From Leucobacter chromiireducens subsp. chromiireducens (GTDB lineage Bacteria; Actinomycetota; Actinomycetes; Actinomycetales; Microbacteriaceae), in contig NZ_QYAD01000003.1 in the NCBI RefSeq assembly GCF_016758255.1, positions 434,001-498,000 of the forward strand: 64,000 nt of DNA, given 5' to 3'. The notes beneath the pieces were generated by a model that made no database searches, was not told where the DNA came from, and saw only the letters and a list, made by a program, of their open reading frames with translations. Positions 50,464 to 58,850 of this stretch are shown here, piece after piece. How positions within the stretch are numbered: position 1 is the stretch's first letter; each line of letters begins with the position of its first letter. Position numbers and translations under genes: made by a program.

Positions 50464-51798
50464 TCACTCAGCGATGCCCGCGAGGTGTCTGCGCAGGCGC
50501 ACGGAGCGCGCCCGCGCGTCCTCCAGCGCCGCGGGAATCGCGCCGCCGTGGAGCGCCGCTCCGACAGGCAGTACCTCGGATCGGGCCGCGCACCACACCG
50601 CAAGGCGATCAGCCGCCGCATCGCGACTCGCGGCGGAAGCATATGGCGCAAACTGCATCCATGTGCGTCCGGTGCCGCGCGGAACAAAGCCGGCGCCCTC
50701 GACCGCCTCGCGCGCACGCGCGGCAATACTCGCCTGCGCAGCGCCCTGCGGCTCGCCCGCTGGGCCACGCGCGTGCGCGCTCCAGCCCGTCGCGCCACGC
50801 TCGGCGCGCACACTCCAGGTCGCGCCATCCTGCAGCACGACCGTTTGCACCGCTGCGCAACGCTGCTGCTCAGCCGAGAACCCGGGGTCGTCGATGCTCA
50901 GCGCACCCACCGCGCGCGTCGGCCCCACGCGCAGCTCCTCGAGCTCCGGCAGCAGTTCGGTCGCGGCACGAGCGTCGACGCCGATTACGAGCGCCCGGGC
51001 CACCAGTTCGCCCTCGGGGCCAGCGGTGTCAATCAGCCAGCTCTCTTCCGCTTCGCGGATGCGCGCGGGCGCCGTCTCAGCGAACTCCACGCGGTAGAGC
51101 GCGAGCCGGGCGACGAGCGCGTCGCGCAGCTCACCCCAACCGGCGGCCGGTGCGACGAGAGTTTCACGTGCAACATGACGCTCCACCGTGTCGAGTGCCG
51201 CACCCGAGAGCGTGCCCACGCGGGTCATCGCCTCGTTCAGCCCGGGGGCGATGAGCGCCGCGTCAATGTCGTCCGGGTGCACCCCGTAGGCGTCTCGCGC
51301 GAGCGGTTCGACGAGCCGGTCAAGCGCAGCCGCTCCCATGCGCGCACGCACGAGGTCGCCGAAGGCGTGCGTCTTGCCGATCGTCAGCACGGGGCGCACC
51401 CGGTCGACCGCAGCACGCAGCGCGCCGGCTGTGCCGAGCACGGCCATCGAATCGGCGGCCAATGGCACCGCGGGGATGCCCCACACCGCCGGCTGCGGCT
51501 CCGGCACCCAGTTCCGCTTGGCGCCGCGCAGCAGCACCGGGCTGGGTGGCGAGGTACGCGGCGTCGCGCGCTCCTCCGCGGGATCACCCGGGGTGATCGG
51601 CGCAGCGATGTGAGCAAGGAACTCTTGCAGCTGCCCGTCCGGGTCGGTGACGCCACGTGGATCGCTGAGCGTTTCCCACCCGGCACCAGCCGCCGCTTCC
51701 GGCGCGGGGAACACACGCACGCTCAGTCCCACCTCGGCGAACTCGAGTGCTGTCGCGAGCTCGACGAGCCCATCGCCGACCACGCATACATCGATCAT
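50464..51798 (-). CDS. HemY-like FAD-dependent oxidoreductase with degenerate FAD motif
   Basis: A 444-residue protein related to coproporphyrinogen/protoporphyrinogen oxidases. The Rossmann start reads VVGDGLVEL, so G8-x-G10-x-x-E13 replaces the usual GxGxxG. The central ARMGAAALDRLVEPLARDAYGVHPDDIDA segment and the C-terminal part ending PVGAALHGGAIPAALEDA match HemY/HemG. The Glu in place of the third Gly makes tight FAD binding doubtful, and the family YxxxxxxY and GGAxG ends are also altered, so it may be a pseudoenzyme. It overlaps the CPBP protease gene (ATGA). Confidence 0.6.
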   Translation of the reverse strand: MIDVCVVGDGLVELATALEFAEVGLSVRVFPAPEAAAGAGWETLSDPRGVTDPDGQLQEFLAHIAAPITPGDPAEERATPRTSPPSPVLLRGAKRNWVPEPQPAVWGIPAVPLAADSMAVLGTAGALRAAVDRVRPVLTIGKTHAFGDLVRARMGAAALDRLVEPLARDAYGVHPDDIDAALIAPGLNEAMTRVGTLSGAALDTVERHVARETLVAPAAGWGELRDALVARLALYRVEFAETAPARIREAEESWLIDTAGPEGELVARALVIGVDARAATELLPELEELRVGPTRAVGALSIDDPGFSAEQQRCAAVQTVVLQDGATWSVRAERGATGWSAHARGPAGEPQGAAQASIAARAREAVEGAGFVPRGTGRTWMQFAPYASAASRDAAADRLAVWCAARSEVLPVGAALHGGAIPAALEDARARSVRLRRHLAGIAE

Positions 51799-52895
51799 GC
51801 TGCGCCCCCGGTCCAGCCCTGGACCGGGCCGTTCTGCGGCGGGGTCGCCGGGGCGACCGGCACCGCGCGCTGCACGAGGTCGATGCGGGTGCGACCGTGG
51901 CGATCCCGAGCGAAGACCTTCAGCGTCAGCCAGATGAAGAGCCCGAGGCCCACAATCTCGCCGATCACGCTACCGAGCCCACCGCCGTCGGCTGTCTGCG
52001 CGGTCGAACCGCCCACACCGGCCGTCATGAAGCCGAACGCAATGAGGTTGTTTACCACGTGGATGGCGATCGCGGCCTCGAGCCCGCCCGTGCGCCAGCT
52101 CAGCCAGGCAGCCACCCCACCCATGAGACCCACCGCGGCGAGCCCCCAGATGTCGTAGATGTGCGCCGCCGCGAAGCCCACGGTGGGGATCAGTATCGCG
52201 AACCACGGATTCTTCAACCACGCACCAAGCACCTGCATGAAGAGCCCACGGAACACGACCTCCTCGGCCGTCGCCTGGAACGGCACGAGCAGGATGATGA
52301 GCAGCAGTGACCAGAGCGCGGCGTTCACGTCGAACTCGCTCGCGGGACCCTCTGCGGGGGTGGAGACCACGGTGGGGTTCATGAGCAGTTCGACGCCCAT
52401 GGCCACGGCGTTCATCACGAGCACGGAGACCACGGCCACGCCGAAGAGCTTGCCGAGCAGCCCCCAGCGAATGCGGGCGGCGACCGACCATACGCGGCCC
52501 ACCGGGCGGATGCCGAGGGTGAGCATGGCGAGCAGCACCGCCGGAATCATGATGATGATCGACACCATGCTGAGTGCCACGGAGACCGGGCGCTGCGTGT
52601 CGATCATCTCTGCGGCGCCCGTCGCGACGTCCGTGAGGTAGGTGGGGTCGAAGATCATCATGATCGGCATGAAGATCAGGGTCACCACAACCGTGAGCAC
52701 CCCGAAGTACACACCCGAGAGGAGCAGCAGCACCAGCGGCTTCCACCAGGTGTAGCCCTGCATGCCGCGCAGCAAGCGGTGGTACTCGAGTGGCTCGGTC
52801 TCCACGGTCTGCAGCTGCATCGGCGGCTGCGCCCACGCGTACTGGGGCTGCGCGGGCTGGGGCTGGGAGGGGTGCTCCGGTCCAGGGCTTGTCAT
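51795..52895 (-). CDS. CPBP (Abi-type) intramembrane protease
   Basis: A 366-residue membrane protein with about eight helices after a Pro/Gln-rich ~30-residue N-terminus. Glu211-Glu212...Arg216 (EEVVFRG), His245 (AAAHIYD) and His279 (IHVVNN) are the CPBP glutamic-protease residues. Family members process prenylated proteins or immunity/bacteriocin factors. The start is ambiguous: ATG 52895 and ATG 52904 both have a usable Shine-Dalgarno. It is translated before the HemY-like gene. Confidence 0.9.
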   Translation of the reverse strand: MTSPGPEHPSQPQPAQPQYAWAQPPMQLQTVETEPLEYHRLLRGMQGYTWWKPLVLLLLSGVYFGVLTVVVTLIFMPIMMIFDPTYLTDVATGAAEMIDTQRPVSVALSMVSIIIMIPAVLLAMLTLGIRPVGRVWSVAARIRWGLLGKLFGVAVVSVLVMNAVAMGVELLMNPTVVSTPAEGPASEFDVNAALWSLLLIILLVPFQATAEEVVFRGLFMQVLGAWLKNPWFAILIPTVGFAAAHIYDIWGLAAVGLMGGVAAWLSWRTGGLEAAIAIHVVNNLIAFGFMTAGVGGSTAQTADGGGLGSVIGEIVGLGLFIWLTLKVFARDRHGRTRIDLVQRAVPVAPATPPQNGPVQGWTGGAA

Positions 52896-52952
52896 GGCTC
52901 CCATTCTCCCATCTCTCCCCTGGGCTGTCCGGGGAAACCCGCGAATCCCACA

Positions 52953-52996
52953 ATGCACACAGCCCCGAGCCGGGATCGGCTCGGGGCTGTGTGCAT
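52953..52996 (-). terminator. terminator after glyS
   Basis: A perfect 20-bp stem (52953-52972 with 52977-52996, GGAT loop) lies 14 nt from the glyS stop on the minus strand. It is followed by TTGTGGG. It separates glyS from the CPBP gene. Confidence 0.8.
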
Positions 52997-53009
52997 GAGG
53001 CGCTGGGCG

Positions 53010-54395
53010 TTACGCGCCGCGCAGGCGCGCAGCGAGGTACGCGTGCAGCTCAGCGCGGGGCACGCGCTCCTGCTGCATCGTGTCGCGTTCGCGCACGGTC
53101 ACGGCGTTGTCCTCGAGCGAATCGAAGTCGACGGTCACGCAGAACGGCGTGCCGATCTCATCCTGGCGACGGTAGCGGCGGCCAATCGCGCCGGAGTCGT
53201 CGAAGTCGACGTTCCAGTCCTCGCGGAGGTCCTGTGCGATCTCGCGCGCGGCGGGCGAGAGTGCCTCGTTACGGCTGAGCGGCAGCACGGCCACCTTGAC
53301 GGGCGCAAGACGCGGGTCGAGTGCGAGCAGCGTGCGCTTGTCAGTGCCGCCCTTCGAGTTCGGCACTTCCTCCTCGCGGTACGCATCGACGAGGAACGCC
53401 ATGAGCGAGCGGGTAAGGCCGGCGGCCGGCTCGATGACGTAGGGCGTGTAGCGCTCGTTCTTCGTCTGGTCGAAGAAGCTCAGGTCCTTGCCCGAGTGCT
53501 CCGAGTGCGTCGAGAGGTCGAAGTTCGTGCGGTTAGCGATGCCCTCGAGCTCGCCCCACTCGCTGCCGGTGAAGCCGAAGCGGTACTCGATGTCTGCGGT
53601 GCGCTTCGAGTAGTGCGAGAGCTTCTCCTGCGGGTGCTCGTAGAAGCGCAGGTTGTCGGCGTTGATGCCGAGGTCGGTGTACCAGCGCATGCGCTCGGCC
53701 ATCCAGTATTCCTGCCACTCCTCGTCCGTGCCCGGCTCGACGAAGAACTCCATCTCCATCTGCTCGAACTCGCGGGTGCGGAAGATGAAGTTGCCCGGCG
53801 TGATCTCGTTGCGGAAGCTCTTGCCGATCTGGCCGATGCCGAACGGGGGCTTCATGCGCGCGGCCTGGAGCACGTTCGCGAAGTTCACGAAGATACCCTG
53901 CGCCGTCTCGGGGCGGAGGTAGTGCATGCCCGCCTCGTCGTCGACGGGGCCGAGGTAGGTCTTCAGCAGGCCGGAGAAGGCGCGCGGCTCAGTCCACTGA
54001 CCGCGGGTGCCGCAGTTGGTGCAGACGATCTCGGCGAGGCCGCCCTCGGGGGCGCGACCCTTCTTCTCCTCGAACTCCTCGATGAGGTGGTCCTCGCGGT
54101 AGCGCTTGTGGCACTGCAGGCACTCCACCAGCGGGTCACTGAAGACCTCGACGTGGCCTGAGGCCTCCCACACCTGCTTCGGGAGGATGACGCTCGAGTC
54201 GATACCCACGACGTCGTCGCGCTTCTGCACCATGGTCTTCCACCACTGGCGCTTGATGTTCTCCTTCAGCGCCGTGCCAAGGGGACCGTAATCCCATGCG
54301 GAGCGAGATCCGCCGTAGATCTCACCCGCCTGGAAAACGAAGCCGCGGTGGCGGGCGAGGGCGATGACCTTATCAAGGCGGGACTGTTCAGCCAT
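53010..54395 (-). CDS. glyS: glycine--tRNA ligase (class II)
   Basis: A 461-residue alpha2-type glycyl-tRNA synthetase. Class II motif 1 is around the [14 protein letters not shown] area; motif 2 [14 protein letters not shown] and motif 3 [10 protein letters not shown] are present. A zinc-like [11 protein letters not shown]...CTNCGTRG segment near 92-127 is typical of actinobacterial enzymes. ATG 54395 has TTGGAG about 13 nt upstream, at the end of a 16-codon micro-ORF. Ends in a strong terminator. Confidence 0.97.
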   Translation of the reverse strand: MAEQSRLDKVIALARHRGFVFQAGEIYGGSRSAWDYGPLGTALKENIKRQWWKTMVQKRDDVVGIDSSVILPKQVWEASGHVEVFSDPLVECLQCHKRYREDHLIEEFEEKKGRAPEGGLAEIVCTNCGTRGQWTEPRAFSGLLKTYLGPVDDEAGMHYLRPETAQGIFVNFANVLQAARMKPPFGIGQIGKSFRNEITPGNFIFRTREFEQMEMEFFVEPGTDEEWQEYWMAERMRWYTDLGINADNLRFYEHPQEKLSHYSKRTADIEYRFGFTGSEWGELEGIANRTNFDLSTHSEHSGKDLSFFDQTKNERYTPYVIEPAAGLTRSLMAFLVDAYREEEVPNSKGGTDKRTLLALDPRLAPVKVAVLPLSRNEALSPAAREIAQDLREDWNVDFDDSGAIGRRYRRQDEIGTPFCVTVDFDSLEDNAVTVRERDTMQQERVPRAELHAYLAARLRGA

Positions 54396-54404
54396 GTTCG
54401 TGTG

Positions 54405-54455
54405 TCACTCCAAGGTGCAAGCGGGGATCTTGGGAATACCGGCCGGAGCCAGCAT
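54405..54455 (-). CDS. leaderless micro-ORF upstream of glyS (MLAPAGIPKIPACTLE)
   Basis: A 16-codon frame starting ATG 54455, preceded on the minus strand by TAGACT-N6, the same leaderless signal used elsewhere in this window. It ends in TGA 9 nt before the glyS start, and its last codons (TTG GAG) provide the glyS Shine-Dalgarno. It may couple glyS translation. No homology is visible, and it has only one Gly codon, so it is not an obvious attenuator peptide. It may also be chance. Confidence 0.4.
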   Translation of the reverse strand: MLAPAGIPKIPACTLE

Positions 54456-54520
54456 CCGCCCAGTCTACTCGCGTTCCTGAACAGCGGTTCGGGGAGCGTC
54501 TGCCGGGCGATCCTGAAACG

Positions 54521-54557
54521 ACGTTGGCCCGCCTCGGAAGCCGAGGCGGGCCAACGT
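54521..54557 (-). terminator. terminator after the SSADH gene
   Basis: A perfect 17-bp stem (54521-54537 with 54541-54557) with a 3-nt loop lies 8 nt from the SSADH stop on the minus strand, followed by CGTTTC. Confidence 0.8.
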
Positions 54558-54564
54558 GCAGCGC

Positions 54565-55941
54565 TTACTTCGCGGTGAAGAAGAGGCGGCGGTTGGCGAA
54601 CTCGCCGATGCCCACCGGGCCCATCTCGCGGCCGAAGCCGGACCGCTTCACGCCGCCGAAGGGCAGCTCGGCTGCCTCAGCGGCGATCGTGTTGACGTGC
54701 GCCATGCCCACCTCGAGGCGCGAAGCGACACGGGTGGCCCGCGCCTCATCGGTCGAGAAGACGGAGCCGCCGAGGCCGAGCGCGCAATCGTTTGCGAGCT
54801 CAAGCGCCTCTTCGTCGCTCGACACCTTGTACACGGTAGCCACCGGTCCGAAGATCTCCTCACCGTACGAGGGGGCCTCGCGCGGCACGCCCGTGAGCAC
54901 TGCGGGCGAGTAGTAGGCGCCGGGACCCTCGGAGAGCACGCCGCCCGCGAGGAGCGTTGCGCCCTCGGCGACCGCCTGCTGCACCTGCGCGTGCACAGTC
55001 TCCGCTGCGGTGCGCGTGGAGAGCGGCGCGTACTGGCCCTCTGCGAGCGAGAGCTGGTCGCCCGGCTCAAGCCCCTCGGCAAGCTTGACCAACTCGGCAA
55101 CGAACTCGTCGTAGATGTCGTCCATCACGATGAGACGCTTGTTCGAGTTGCAGACCTGGCCACCGTTGTAGGTGCGGAAGTTCCACGCCTCGGCCGCCAC
55201 GGCTGCGACATCGTCACTGTCGAGCACCACCATCGGGTCGATGCCGCCGAGCTCGAGCACGCACTTCTTGAGGTGCGTGCCGGCCTGGGCGCCGATGATG
55301 GCGCCGGCGCGCTCCGAACCGGTGAGCGAGACACCCTGCACGCGGGGATCCGCGATCATGGTGGCGATCTGGTCGTGCGAGGCAAACACGTTCTGGTAGC
55401 CGCCCACGGGCACGCCGGCCTCCTCCATGATCTCCTGGATCGTGAGGGCGGAGCGCGCGCAGATGTCCGCGTGCTTCAGGATGATCGTGTTGCCGAGCAC
55501 CAGGTTCGGGGCCGCGAAGCGCGCCACCTGGTAGTACGGGAAGTTCCACGGCATGACGCCGAGCAGCGTACCGATCGGCTTCTGCTCGATGAGCGCCTTA
55601 CCGGGGATGGTGCTCGGAATCTCGACATCGGTGATGAGTCCCGGCCCGTAGACCGCGTAGTACTCAATGATGTCGCGCGCGAACTCGACCTCGTCGATCG
55701 ACTCGGCGAGCGACTTGCCCATCTCGAGTGCGATGATGCGCGCAAGCTCGTCCTTGCGCTCCTCGAAGAGCTCGGCCACGCGCTTGACGACGGCGGCGCG
55801 CTCCTGCACGCTCTTCTCGCGCCACTCGCGGTAGACGGCATCGGCGGCAGCGAGCTTCTGCTCAATCTGCTCATCCGTTGCGGATTCGAAGGTCTCGACA
55901 ATCTCGCCCGTCGCTGGGTTCTGAACTCGATACTTCGCCAT
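54565..55941 (-). CDS. NAD(P)-dependent succinate-semialdehyde dehydrogenase
   Basis: A 458-residue aldehyde dehydrogenase, probably acting on succinate semialdehyde from GABA. The catalytic residues are Glu230 (LELGGIDP) and Cys264 (NGGQVCNSNKR); the NAD-binding WNFPYYQ is at 132-138 and SLTGSERAG near 205-213. The GabD-like form begins YRVQNPATGEI. AGGAAA about 9 nt upstream supports the start. It lies 236 nt after an APC permease gene on the same strand, separated by a hairpin. Confidence 0.9.
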   Translation of the reverse strand: MAKYRVQNPATGEIVETFESATDEQIEQKLAAADAVYREWREKSVQERAAVVKRVAELFEERKDELARIIALEMGKSLAESIDEVEFARDIIEYYAVYGPGLITDVEIPSTIPGKALIEQKPIGTLLGVMPWNFPYYQVARFAAPNLVLGNTIILKHADICARSALTIQEIMEEAGVPVGGYQNVFASHDQIATMIADPRVQGVSLTGSERAGAIIGAQAGTHLKKCVLELGGIDPMVVLDSDDVAAVAAEAWNFRTYNGGQVCNSNKRLIVMDDIYDEFVAELVKLAEGLEPGDQLSLAEGQYAPLSTRTAAETVHAQVQQAVAEGATLLAGGVLSEGPGAYYSPAVLTGVPREAPSYGEEIFGPVATVYKVSSDEEALELANDCALGLGGSVFSTDEARATRVASRLEVGMAHVNTIAAEAAELPFGGVKRSGFGREMGPVGIGEFANRRLFFTAK

Positions 55942-56064
55942 TATTTATCGTTTCCTGTCTAGTGTTCAGCGCGCATAGTCTGCGGCTGTCCCCCTATCGT
56001 CGCACTCCGGACCGGGGGATTTCGACCCCCGCGCAAGAAAGTCCGGCAACACCCAGGCAGCACA

Positions 56065-56099
56065 AAGCCCGGGCCGCGGCGTGCGCCGGGCCCGGGCTT
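56065..56099 (-). terminator. hairpin between permease and dehydrogenase genes
   Basis: An 11-bp stem (56065-56075 with 56089-56099) around a GC-rich loop that can fold further. No clear T-tract; a terminator or processing site after the permease gene. Confidence 0.5.
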
Positions 56100-56177
56100 C
56101 GTACTGTGTACGCCGCGCATCGTGTAGTGCGGGGCGGCGGGGACGCGACCACCGCTGGCCGCGATCCTAATCTGCGA

Positions 56178-57686
56178 CTACTGCACCGAGACCTGGCCGG
56201 TGCGGCGACGGATCTCATCCGCCACCTGCTTCGCGTCGCCCGACGGCGCCGTCGAGAGGCGATCCGGACGTGCGATGAAGAGATACAGCAGTCCGGTGAC
56301 GAGCACCACGCCGAGGCCGAGCAGCACAACGTAGTCGGTGAGGAAGTTGCCCGTGTCGCCCGGCTGCGCGAGCAGGATCATGGCGAAGACGCCGTACGCC
56401 AGCGCGAGCACGTTCACCACGATGCCGAAGCGGCCGAGGTTGAAGGGCCCGGCCGGACGCCATCCCTGGAAGCGCTGCTTCAGCGAAGCGAACACGACCA
56501 TGTGGAAGGCGAAGTAGATGCCAAGGATCGCGAACGAGGTGACGGGCACCAGAATGCCCTCGTTGAAGTAGATGAGTACGCAGATGAGCGCGGGCACCGT
56601 GCACGCGACGATGAGCGCGTTCGTGGGTACCTTGCTGCGCTCGGACACCTGCGACAGCCAGCGGTGGCCGGGGAGCATGCCATCGCGCGCGAACGAGTAC
56701 AGGAGGCGCGAGGCCGCGGCCTGCAGGCTCAGCACGCACGAGATGAATGCGAGGATCGCGATCACGAGGAAGATCTTCGCACCAACCGTGCCGAGAGTGG
56801 CCTCAAGGATCGCGGGGATCGGATCCCCCTCCTCGCCCGCCACGATCGCCTCGAGGTTCGGGGCCGCGAGCACGTAGCCCGCGAACGAGAACAGCGCCGA
56901 GATCGCGCCGACCACGATCGTCATGAGCATGGCGCGCGGGATGCGGCGGGCCGGATCCGACACCTCCTCCGCAACATCGCCGCAGGCCTCAAAGCCGTAG
57001 AAGAGGAAGAGACCGGCGATCGCGGAGGCGAGGAAGACTGGCACGTACGAGCCGTCGCCCTCGGTGCCCATGGTGTCGAAGAAGACGCCGAACGAGTGCT
57101 TGCGCTGGAACAGGAGCAGGTAGAGCCCCAGGCCGATGACGCCGATGAGCTCCGCGAAAAGGCCGATCCGCGCGATGCGGGCGAGCCACTTCGTGCCCGA
57201 GAAGTTGATGAGCAGCGCGAGCAGCAGCAGCCCGAGGCCGGTGAACAGGGTCGACTCGGGGGTGAGCGTGATGCCGAACAGGCTCGTGATGAAGCCGGCG
57301 CCGAACTCTGCGACCGCCGTGATCGTGACGATCATCGCCCAGATGTACACCCAGGCGGCAAGCCAGGCGTAGCGGCGGCCCCAGAGGCGGCGTGCCCAGG
57401 GGTAAATGCCGCCGTGGATCGGGTACTGCGACACGACCTCGCCGAACACGAGGGCGACGAGCATCTGGCCGCACGCGACGATGATGATCCACCAAATTGA
57501 GGGCGGGCCGCCCGTAGCGAGCGCGGTCGCAAAGAGGGAGTAGACGCCGACGAGCGGCGAGAGGTAGGTGAAGCCGAGGGCGAAGTTCGCCCACAGGCTC
57601 ATGGAGCGGTCGAACTTGCCCTCGTAGCCGAGGACGGCGAGGTGCTCGTCATCGGCGAGGCGACCGGTGGGTGGGGTTGCGGACAT
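56178..57686 (-). CDS. APC-superfamily amino acid/amine permease
   Basis: A 502-residue membrane protein with 12-14 helices. The APC start LSPLVGVYSLFATALATGGPPSIWW and the segment FYGFEACGDVAEEVSDPARRIPRAMLMTI are family hallmarks. An association with SSADH suggests a GABA or amine substrate, which is inference. ATG 57686 has GAAAGGAA upstream; the open frame upstream of it is spurious. Confidence 0.88.
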   Translation of the reverse strand: MSATPPTGRLADDEHLAVLGYEGKFDRSMSLWANFALGFTYLSPLVGVYSLFATALATGGPPSIWWIIIVACGQMLVALVFGEVVSQYPIHGGIYPWARRLWGRRYAWLAAWVYIWAMIVTITAVAEFGAGFITSLFGITLTPESTLFTGLGLLLLALLINFSGTKWLARIARIGLFAELIGVIGLGLYLLLFQRKHSFGVFFDTMGTEGDGSYVPVFLASAIAGLFLFYGFEACGDVAEEVSDPARRIPRAMLMTIVVGAISALFSFAGYVLAAPNLEAIVAGEEGDPIPAILEATLGTVGAKIFLVIAILAFISCVLSLQAAASRLLYSFARDGMLPGHRWLSQVSERSKVPTNALIVACTVPALICVLIYFNEGILVPVTSFAILGIYFAFHMVVFASLKQRFQGWRPAGPFNLGRFGIVVNVLALAYGVFAMILLAQPGDTGNFLTDYVVLLGLGVVLVTGLLYLFIARPDRLSTAPSGDAKQVADEIRRRTGQVSVQ

Positions 57687-57852
57687 GCGCTGTGTTCCTT
57701 TCGGATCGACACTGATCCGGGGGACCGAAGTGTCCCCGCTGGAGCGAGCATAGACCCGCGCGCCGCTCAGAGAAAAGCGATTCTGCACAGTGCTGCACCG
57801 CGGGCGCTGTGCACGTTTCCCGTGGCGCGGCGCCCGCGGTATCTGCGCGGAG

Positions 57853-58791
57853 CTACACCCACTCCCCCAGCACGAGGTTCTCGGGCGCCTCACCCGCCTG
57901 CAGGTGCGCGATCTGGCGGCGAATGAGCGCCACCATGCGCGGCAGCATGGCGGTCGAATCGCCGCCGACGTGCGGGCTGATCAGCGTGCCCGGGCACTCC
58001 CACAGCGGGTGGTCAGCGGGAAGCGGCTCGGGATCGGTGACGTCGAGCGCTGCGCGCAGGCGGCCGCGCTGCAGTTCGGCGACGAGCGCATCGGTGTCGA
58101 CCACGGGGCCGCGCGCCACGTTGACGAGCAGTGCGCCGTCGGGCATGCGCGCGAGCTCGGCCTGACCAAACATGCCGCGGGTCTCGTCGGTGAGCGGTAC
58201 CGCGACGAGCACGATGTCGGCATCCGCGAGCGCATCGCCCAGTTCGTCAAACCCGCGCACCGGCACCGTCTCGCCCGCAAGGTTCCGGTCCTCGCGGGCG
58301 GTGCGGGCGAGGCGCGTGATCCTGGTCTCGAAGCCGGCGAGTCGGGCCTCGATCGCCTTCGAGACACCGCCGTAGCCGACAATCAGCACGCGCCGGTCAG
58401 CGATACTCGGGAAGGATCGCAGCTCCCACCGGTGTTCATCGCCGGCGCGCACGAACTCGGGGATGCCGCGCTGAGCGGCGAGGGTCAGTGCGAGCGCGAG
58501 CTCCGCGGTTGAGGCCTCGTGCACGGTTGCGGCGTTTGCGAGCGGCACCCCCTCGGGCAGATGCTTCGCAACTCCGTTGTACCCGATCGATTGCCACTGC
58601 ACGAGGCGCGCCTCCACCGCGGCGAGCGCGGCAAGCTGTCGTGCGCCACCCCAGTACGGCGGCACGACGATGTCGAAGCGCTCGCGCGGGGCGGGCTCGG
58701 CGAGATCCCACTCAACGAATTCGACGCCGGGCACCTCCCCCAGGGCTTCGCGCAGGCCTTCAGCGGGCAGGGAGACGACGAGGTCACTCAT
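57853..58791 (-). CDS. D-isomer-specific 2-hydroxyacid dehydrogenase
   Basis: A 312-residue NAD(P)-dependent dehydrogenase. The nucleotide motif VLIVGYGGVSKAIE is near 136-149; the catalytic triad is Arg (NVARGPVVD), Glu (DVTDPEPLP) and His (SPHVGG). A cytoplasmic enzyme for keto acid/hydroxyacid interconversion; substrate unclear. TACACT-N6 precedes ATG 58791. It is divergent from the GH114 lipoprotein with 59 bp between. Confidence 0.92.
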   Translation of the reverse strand: MSDLVVSLPAEGLREALGEVPGVEFVEWDLAEPAPRERFDIVVPPYWGGARQLAALAAVEARLVQWQSIGYNGVAKHLPEGVPLANAATVHEASTAELALALTLAAQRGIPEFVRAGDEHRWELRSFPSIADRRVLIVGYGGVSKAIEARLAGFETRITRLARTAREDRNLAGETVPVRGFDELGDALADADIVLVAVPLTDETRGMFGQAELARMPDGALLVNVARGPVVDTDALVAELQRGRLRAALDVTDPEPLPADHPLWECPGTLISPHVGGDSTAMLPRMVALIRRQIAHLQAGEAPENLVLGEWV

Positions 58792-58797
58792 GCCCCG

Positions 58798-58803
58798 AGT
58801 GTA
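58798..58803 (-). promoter_or_regulatory. leaderless -10 box (TACACT) of the 2-hydroxyacid dehydrogenase
   Basis: On the minus strand TACACT precedes ATG 58791 by 6 nt. Confidence 0.5.
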
Positions 58804-58838
58804 TCGCTCAGCGTGCCTCGTTGACGGGTGCGTTCCGC

Positions 58839-58844
58839 GATACT
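58839..58844 (+). promoter_or_regulatory. candidate leaderless -10 box (GATACT) of the GH114 gene
   Basis: GATACT precedes GTG 58851 by 6 nt. It lacks the first T of the consensus, so confidence is lower. Confidence 0.35.
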
Positions 58845-58850
58845 GGTTCC

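Noticed and set aside
50350-52158. 602-codon plus-strand frame opposite the HemY-like and CPBP genes
   Set aside because: No domain or start signal; the minus-strand genes overlap in the normal operon manner.
54396-54564. T-box or glycine riboswitch before glyS
   Set aside because: No conserved T-box or glycine aptamer elements are visible; only the micro-ORF and the neighbouring terminator are present.
55878-57500. 540-codon plus-strand frame opposite the APC permease
   Set aside because: Charged low-complexity antisense product with no support.
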